Source: Xestospongia bergquistia
Lineage: Eukaryota > Porifera > Demospongiae > Haplosclerida > Petrosiidae
Direction: 5' to 3'
NCBI GenBank assembly: GCA_963965975.1
Contig: OZ014411.1
Location: forward strand, 5,813,001-5,877,000
Length of the DNA stretch: 64,000 nucleotides
Shown here: positions 49,601 through 58,600 of the stretch, in pieces
Layout of the letters: every line of letters starts with the position of its first letter
Numbering within the stretch: the stretch's first letter is position 1
Translations under genes and position numbers: made by a program
The notes under the pieces: generated by a model
Databases searched by the model: none
The model's input: only the letters and a program-made list of their open reading frames with translations
Told to the model about the DNA's origin: nothing

Positions 49601-52600
49601 TTCTAGTATGACAAGTAACTTGAAGGAATTAGAGTGTTCCTTGATGTATACATTTACCATAGTCATTGATATTTTTATTCCTATACAAGTCTACAGTTAC
49701 TGTAGTACTATCATTGCATGTAGGTAGTAGTATATACTGTATAGCTTAAATGAAGGAAGCTCCTAACAGGATTAGAATTAGTAAAAATTATCATTGGCTG
49801 TCTTTCACATTAAGAGTTTCCTTTAAAAGGACTAAAAACTACATTTTACTAGCATTGTCTGGACAGTCAATTTAGTATAATTGATGTTATAGTATGAGCA
49901 CTTAAAACAAGAGTACAAAGTGTTTAATTGTTTGTGGTTAGTAATGTTCCCACCCACATGTAATAATGATGTGGGGTATATTAGAATTGGTAAGTCCTAG
50001 AAATATTTATGGTACATCTCTAAGGACTGTCGAATTTCTTATCTACTATATATAACACACTCCTTAATATATGTACATGTAATTGAAATAATAAAAAAGA
50101 CATTCTATGTCTAAACCAGTTTCTTTATCATTACATTAGCCCATAGCTTTATCCTGTGATGTTATTATAAGGTTATTGATCAATGTTATAGTCAGGACTA
50201 GATATGCAAGGGCTAATTTAATGGCTGCCCAGGCAACTCTTCGATACAAGACAATTTGTGAATCAAAGTTCTTTAAATCAACTTAAATCAATTATTTTTT
50301 TGGCAAAGCTAGTTGTTCCATCTAGGAAACAAGGCAGTTTACTTGAAGTAAGACTTCATTTAAGGATACAAACTACAGTATTATTGTCATGCCTCAATCC
50401 AAGCAAGAAATTGACCACTTCCATCATGAGTAGTTAATTATATGAAATCTTTGTTTCACTTTGTGTGTTGTACATGACCCTCATCATATTAGACTGTCTG
50501 GTGCTGTACAATTATTATTGAGTGTTTGTCAATATTGTCTTGAAAATGGAATTGACTGCAAAGAGAGACAGGCAAATTGATGACAGATTCACCTTAATAG
50601 AATAAATTGCTATTAACATGAAATATTTTGTAACTGTTGCCATAGTAACTGGTATCATGCTATCAATAGAAACATATCCAGTTTGTCAGTTGTTCTAAAT
50701 GTGTATCAATGTAGTAAATAATGTAATTTTAATTCTCACTTTATATTGTTAAGTACAACAGTCAAGTCAATGTATTATATATATATGTACATGTATGTAT
50801 AGGTAATGTTTATACATACCGTAAATGTCAAAATTTTCGCGAATAAAATTTTCGCGAACTCATAATTTCGCGTATTGTGTCAACCGCGAAAATTTGACTT
50901 CACGGATATTTAGATATTCAGTATCCTCATGCAGCAACACGATGGATGAGTATTGTGTGTAATTATTCGCGAGTCTAATTTTCGCGAAGTCGCTCAACCG
51001 CGATAATATAACTACCGCGAAAATTTTGATGTTTACGGTATATCATGTACATGTACATTTATACACATACATATATAGTTAATTTGTTAATCTCTGTTCT
51101 AGCTTATTATTTGAAATCATTTGTGATTTATTCATGTTATTTTAGGATGGCAAGAAACCATTTGATTATATTCACAATAAAGACATTGTTCAGTTATTAA
51201 GTAAGTGGTTTATTGAAAGTACAAAGTGTTAACTCTTAATGTAGAGTGGTACAATAATCATATGTATAAACTAATTTATGTTGTCATCAATATAATCAAT
51301 TTGAACAATATTGGATTTATTATTAGCGTTACAAACAACTAATCATTTGTTACTTCCATTATGTTATGATATAAAATGTTAAACAAATTAAAGTTGAATA
51401 TAGTCTTATATAAAAATTTATAGTTTGAATTGTTAGAAATTATGAAACTAATTAATTTCCAGTATTTACTGAAAAATACAGTATAGCCAGTTTTATTTGT
51501 GGACACAATTTTTCTACTAAAACATAAAATATATGTGAGATTTAATTTTCTTGTTGACTGCCTTTTCACCATATTTAATTTATCCTTCATTAACTCGCTG
51601 TGCGTGGGCGCATAGCGAGGGCTACTGTAGTCTGTCAGTGTGTGTGTCTGTTACCCGGGCAATTGGCTTTGAACTGTCGGCAAACACGGCACTGGTAGCC
51701 ATCAAAATATAGTGGAGGGTAGCAAAACTTTTGTACTTCTTAAGAATACTGCCAAAAGGAGCGTCAAACGAAAAATAATTTTTAAAAGTCTGAAAAACCT
51801 TTGAAAAAAGCACAGCTTTCAGTGAAGACTCGAGAATTCAATAAAAACCTCCTGCATACAGCTTATGACATTTCTCAACTTTTTAAAGTGAGAATTTTGA
51901 CAAAATACTTCTTTGGAAAGTTATGACAGTTTTAATAACTTTTGGCAGTTATCTTTGTCGATACATTGAGCGCGAACTAAAAATACTAGCACCATAGCTG
52001 TCATTGGAGAATCACTAACTTTTACTAAGAAGTTGGAAACCTTTTGTCAATTAGAGTGCAAAGTACAATGCACTAAGCAGGGTATTTTTTATTTTGGACG
52101 AGGTTATAGAACTTTGATTCATCGATTTGCTAATAAAGATCTTTCTCAAACATATAACTCTAGATCTGAATCAGAAACTTCAGATTTATCGGACACTGAA
52201 GACGAGTTAGAGAAAACTAAAACTACTTCAGCACTATCTGACGGTTAAGATCTTATTAACACTACTACTGACTCAGAATTTGACTTGGACTTCAATCCAG
52301 ACCCAAAACCATGGAAAAATCTGAAACCTGAATTGCAGAGTGTCCTACTTGAAAGTGATATGTATACTTACCTTGTTGAATGCTATCAGGATTTACCGCA
52401 GCACAAGTTTTGTGGTGCCCCAGTGGCCAATTTTGAGGTACATGTTCAAATTAATTTGGATGATGAAACTCAAGCCAAGGATTGGGTGGATAGTTTATCT
52501 GAGAAGATAAAGTGTACATACAGGGTTTCTCGTACTTATAAGCCCTCTCTCAAACATGTAACTTTTAAGATTGACATGCACTGTAAACATTTTCGAAAAC

Positions 52601-55600
52601 CCCTAACAAAGAAGCAACAACAATTGCATGATCAGAAAAAAAGGAAATCTCTTACTTTGTTGTCTGGTGTGAATTGTAAGAAAACAGAGTGCCCATCTAA
52701 GCTTAACATTACGATTCAGAAACCTCCAAAAAAGAATGTGCCAAAACACAGTGATACACACAAAGCTTTTGTTAAGCTTATATTTCATCATAATCATCCA
52801 ATTGAGTCATAGGAATACCTTAAGTAAACTATTATTTGCGTCTACTAATTTTAGCGTTTAATGACATATGCACATTTGGCGTTACTAAATTTAGCGTTTT
52901 CTCAAAATTGTCATTAATTAATAACTATTAATAATTTTATTTCATAATAATGTTATACAAGGTCAGTACATCAAACTTTAGCAAAAGGATCTGATGAAGG
53001 AAGTGTAACCGATCCATTCATTATTGCGGTTATTCCTGATTTTTCCCAGCCTTTTTTAATAATCTGAGATCCTTTTTCAGAGGTGAAGTGATCATGCAAG
53101 CTAATAAGCCATTGTGCATGAAGTGGCTTCAGTGTGGTTAAGCGAAAATCAACCTGTATTTCATCAACTTGTTTCCCACTGTTCATCTGAGCTTTCACCG
53201 CATTACAATAGTACTTTGAAAATTGATTCTGCATGAATTTCTTTGCTGATTCATTGACAGTTAAATCTAAGGGCTGGAAAAAATGAGTCATGTTGGCTGG
53301 CACTGAAACTAATTCAATATTAAGTCCCTTCAGCTTATCCTTCACTTTATCTGTCATCTGACCTTTAAACACGTCCCAAATCATAAGAGCTTTCTGTGTC
53401 TCTGGTAGCTTCAACTCTGAGCGTTTTGCAACAACATATGGATTGACAATCTTGTCGATGAGCTTAATAGTCTCTAGCTCATTAGACCAATGCTTTGGGT
53501 TTTGAGTTACACTGAATTGTGAAGGAAACTCAACTCCTCGTGGGAGGCTAGCCTTTGTTTTTCCTCCATATTTATCTGAAGTGGCAAAAATTCACCAGAA
53601 AGAGAAATCACAAAATTCAGTATAATATTACGCTTGTCAGTCAGGCCCTTTATTGGCACAGACTTGGATCCACGGGCAGCCATTGTTTTCTTGCCTACAG
53701 ACACATAGGATGATGGTGTCTGATCGGAATTCAAAATGAGTTCTGCTGGGATGTTGTATTTCGTTTTTACTTCCAGTATATCACCAAGGTATTGCCTTTT
53801 GCATTCTTCATAAAGACCTCGAGGCACAGGAGGACGTGAAGTAGTACCCATTCGTCTGGATAATCCCATTCGCCTATACAGTGAGTAAACCCATGAACGA
53901 GGCATGTTGAATCAGGCTAATTGCTGCTGATCTGGGTTGGTATCTATCAATGCCTTAGCACATGCTCGAAAGACGTGAATATTGATAATACCTCCTCTAT
54001 TTCTTACAGCCAGAAGAAACTTGATCAATTTATTGTCAAGTTCTAACATGTAAGGAGGACATCCTCTTGGCCAAATGGGAATTTCAGTAACTGGCTTAGG
54101 ATTCAACTGTCTTCGCTGATGATTCATTTTCTCGATATAGGATTTTTTAAAATTTCTCACTGTGCTTTCATTGAGATTAGGGAAATCTTTTAGGAAACGA
54201 AGCCTTGCGTTTTTATTCCCATTTTCAACAGCATATTTTCCTATTCTTGCGCGATCAGCTGCTGTGTACACTGCGTATGTACCTCGTAGTTTTCGTTTCT
54301 TTGAAGGATGGGGATCAAATAGTTCTGAAACTTGTGAAATGCACTCTTCGTATTCAGTTCTCCCTAGTCCAGAATCTTCATGTGAAGGCATGTGACTGCT
54401 CACATTTACTCCCGATTGACTTTGATTTGTCTGGCTGACAGTACGTCGAAATCCAAATTGAAACAGCGATGTGTCTGTAGCTTCAGTAGCTTGAGGCAGC
54501 TGCTTTTCCACGTGGTTAGTTCGACACTCGCACGTGTTAATAGTAAAATGGCCATGAATGCCAGTTTCGCTTTCCGATGTGGACTTCGTGGATATCACGT
54601 ATATAGAAATACATGGGCTCCTAGAAAAGATGAAATTCTGGCTGTGAAACACGAAGAAGAAAATCCGTATGATCGCTACGCTATCGCGGTAGTGAAACAG
54701 GACCACGGCGACCTGGAAGAGAGAATCGTTGGCCACTTACCCAAAGAGATATCTAGACTTGTCTGGTTTATTATGCTACATGGAGCGCATGTTTCTTTAA
54801 AAGTGATTGACGAAGCTTATAGAAGATCACCTCTGGTGCAAGGAGGTCTTGAAATCCCTGTTATGGTGACCATAATTATGGACTATTCCACCAATAATCA
54901 CGCTAAAATAGAAAAGTTTGAGATTCTATTTAATGAGTTGTATCAAGAGCCAGTAAATGGTAAGTTTACAGATGCTACAGCTGATATTTTGAAAACAATC
55001 CACTCTGATGATGAAGCAGATGAACTGGAGTCCACAGATGAAGATGAAGATGAAGACAGCTAATTACCATTGATTTATTTATTAATAATTAATTAACCAA
55101 AATTATTCATTGAAATTAATATTAACGTTACTTTAATTTAGCGTTTTTGATAGTCTTCGCTAATTTCGCTAAATTTAGTGCACGCAAATAATTGTTTACT
55201 TAAGGTAACATATCTGAGGCTGGTGTACGCATTCTCAAGGAAATTGTGTCTAGTCTAGTTAAAGCCAACAATCTTGTTGAATTGTTTCAATTTGTTATAG
55301 AGAAGTTGGAGTGCTATTACCAGCGGAAACTGCTCATTGTTGCTCATAATCGTATTGATAGATACATTCAAGTAAAGTACCGTGGTCTTAATGCTGGGAA
55401 AATTCAAAGAGAACATATAAAGCAATGTTCAGAGAATGGAAGTTTGTTTTTAGTGAAAAGTAAGCGTGATCCACATTCAGAATATCAAGTGGATATGGCG
55501 CTTGGTACTTGTACCTGTGTAGCTGGAAAAGATGGATCTCCATGTTCACATCAATCAGCTGTTGCACTGCACTTCCGTGTTGCTTCCCTTAATATTATTC

Positions 55601-58600
55601 CTACACTACACCCAACCTCAGACGTCAATTGGCTTTTATTGCTGTTGGTGAAGAAGCCAATCATGACATCCCTTTTTATGCTTTAGTGTCTCAATTTCAG
55701 GATGAAACCAAGCATCCTGATTTACTAGATTTCGACATGGATGATTCATTGAGATGTTGGCCTAACTTCAATTCAACTGACAATATAGAAAGTCATGATT
55801 CAGACGAACATGTTGAGGAAGAAATTCAAGATGCAAGTGGGTTATCAGTTGACCTTGAATCAATTATTAAGGATCTGAAACAGCATATGGATGAAGGTGA
55901 TCCACAGTTATGCTCTGGAGTAAAAAAATTTATTGTTAGATACAACAACACTATGGCGAAATCACACTCAAATGCACTGATGGCTTCAGCCTTTCATTGC
56001 TTTGCTTCACAACATAATCCTGGAACTGTGACATGTATTCAAGGTGAAGCACTTTAGTGCATTTCATTTTTTTTATGCATTGGACGATTCACCAAAAAAA
56101 ACTGATATTCTGTAGTTTCTGTTATTAACCCTCTTTGCTCACTGCTTGTGTGAGGGTAACTTAGTGCTTGGTTTGTGTGTGTGTGTGTTTGTCCATCTGT
56201 TAGCTGACAATGCACTTTGTACTGCTCCAACTCTTCAACAACCGTGTCTATAGCTGCACAGATTGAAATAGAAATGGTAAAGTTAGGTACTACCAGATCA
56301 TTTTAGATAAAAGACTGTCAAGTGATGACAAAGCTTGAAAAGTCAGAAAGAACTTTCCAAAAAGCACAGACAAGACTGAGCATGTATTTGCTCCAATAAA
56401 GCAACTGTTGGCACAAAATACAGTTGTCTACAATTTTAATGTGGGAATTTTTCTTAAAATACTTTGTTTTGAAGTTATGGCAAAATTTATTTACCTTAAC
56501 AGTCTTCTTTGCTAACAGTTGTAGCTATAAGTGATTCATCTAGAAGGAGCTATTGCTGTCATGAAACTACTGATATAGTAAATGCTACAAAAGCTAAGCA
56601 AAGTCTACAAGATAAACATGTTAGCAAAGAAACAGTCTTACAAAACTCACTTGACTATGACTGTCACTGACATTTGCCACACCTATGGTTTTAACATTAT
56701 CTATAGTCTTGTGTAGACAGCTCCTTCTATTTTATTTAAGGGAGGGGCTGCTTACATGCTAATCATCTACTACCTGGATAAGTTCATACAATCTTTTTGA
56801 TTGTCTTATTTGAAGTATTTATTAGGAAGTTCTCATGAAGTGTTAGTATGCATGGCTATTGTTAACAAACTAACCTCACTACAGAAACTTCGGCGAGGGT
56901 TGTACACTTTAGTGCTTTTTTATAGTATGCTAAATACTAATAATTTACTAAACAGTTTTATCTTTTGTGATATAAAGTGATGTTTTAGACATGATTTCTG
57001 CCTTGTTTACATATATTTAGTGATATATAATTGACATAATTGCATTATTAAATGTTTTGTATATTAAACTTTACCGTTCGCATAGTTATTCAAAACATTT
57101 TAAAATTGTTTTGTTCTGTATAAAGATTAAGAAATTAGGTTTCACAAATCAACATTTCACTACAAAATGTTTTCATATAACTAAATTTTGTTGTTACTAT
57201 TTAAATTAGACAAAAATTGATCTCTCATTGCCTAAGTCTACTAAAATACAAGTTGGAAAAAATTGTGACATAATAATACTTGAATAACATTTTTAAATAT
57301 ACTCCTCATATTTTTACTTTCTTTCATTGTAGAATATGGTCCAGTGTTCAAAAGAGGACTACATGAAGGCTATGTCTACATTACAAGTCTGAAGTTAGTC
57401 CTTCTTGGGCCTCCCTGTGTTGGAAAAACAGCATTCAGAAATCTTCTTTTCGATTGGCCTGCCCCAAAAAAGCATAACAGCACAGCCATATCTATTCGTC
57501 CAATTCGTGCAGTAGAGAGAGTGGCAGATCAGAAGGAAGGGAAAATATGGCTTCAAATTACTGAAGTGGAGTTGTTTAAAATGCTCTCAGATGCAATTCG
57601 AGATCTAGCTGCTCCAGAAGGTGCTGCTACTATTAGATCAAAACAAAAATCAAGTGAAGCTTCTGCTAATTTTTCTGCCTCAACACATGAGCCACAGGAT
57701 ATTTCTACAATGACACCAACAAAGATACCAAGTTCTCTTGATGTTTCAACCACATTATTGCCTTACACTTCATTTGATGTTGTGGAAGAAGATGTACCAC
57801 AACCTAAACCACAACTAGATTCTTCGTACTACTCAAAGGATATACTTGATCTACTTGGAAAGCGTAAGAAGTCAGAGGAGCTTCATAGGTCAACGTGGAT
57901 ACATGTTCTTGATAGCGGTGGCCAACCTCAATTTGCTGATATATCACGATTTTTTCTTCATGGTAATGCAATACATGTCATCCTTACAAAGTTAACAGAA
58001 AGCCTTTATGATAAGCCTCAGTTTTGCTATTCATTGAATGGGAAGTTGCTTAACCAACCCAGTGAGCTACAAGTGACCAACCTTGAGCTTATAGAAAATT
58101 TTGTGCGTTCCATTGTCTCTTCTAAAAATATAATGGCATCAAAGGGAACAACAGTTGTAACCTCAAAACCTTTGTTTGTAATAGTTGGTACATACCTTGA
58201 TGAGCTTAACAAGGTGTTCAAAAAGGCAAGAGTAGTAGAAATTTTGAGGGAAAGAAATGCACAGCTTTTGTCTGCTTTACAAGAGTTTAGAGGTCACTTC
58301 ATATTCCACAATAATGAAGCAAAGGAGCTTATTTTTCCAGTAGATAATTTATGTTGGTGGAGCCGTAAGAAGATATCTTCAGCCATACGTCAACGAATCA
58401 TGTCTAAAGTAGGTGTTGGCTTTAATTTTCCAGTACCAGTTCGTTGGTATATGTTTGAGTTAATAGTGAGTGAACAAGCATCACAAGAAAAACATGGTAT
58501 CATCTCCTTTGACAATTGTTGTGAGATTGGTGGCCAACTGGGTATGGATGTAAGTGAGGTGGAAGAGTGTGTAACCTTTTTCGACTCTCTAAGTCTGTTC

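Larger units (their letters stand above)
52818..55205 (-). mobile_element. pogo-like DNA transposon with a HIRAN gene
   Basis: Ends CCTTAAGTAAAC(T/A)ATTATTTGCGT and its reverse complement form inverted repeats of about 38 bases, including a CTAAATTTAGCG-like motif. TA flanks both sides (52,816-52,817 and 55,206-55,207). Inside are a DDD transposase on the minus strand and a HIRAN-domain gene on the plus strand, starting head-to-head around 54,500-54,548. The TA target and DDD motif place it in the Tc1/mariner-pogo superfamily. It is nested in the MULE-like element. Confidence 0.85.
51597..56560 (+). mobile_element. MULE-like element, core deleted, split by a pogo-like element
   Basis: Two coding pieces of one transposase family flank the pogo-like insertion: a DNA-binding N-part (52,033-52,812) and a SWIM C-part (55,208-56,057). 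The MULE catalytic core expected between them is absent, so the element was internally deleted. Stretches 51,597-52,010 and 56,143-56,560 are diverged copies in the same direction (both with TGTGTGTGT, then AAAAAGCACAG, then a TGAGAATTTT- or TGGGAATTTT-like block), unlike the inverted ends usual for MULEs. The limits are approximate. Confidence 0.6.

Noticed and set aside
54392..54547. Longer N-terminus for the HIRAN protein starting at 54,392
   Set aside because: That part overlaps the transposase 5' coding region on the other strand and has no HIRAN similarity; the ATG at 54,548 fits the domain start.
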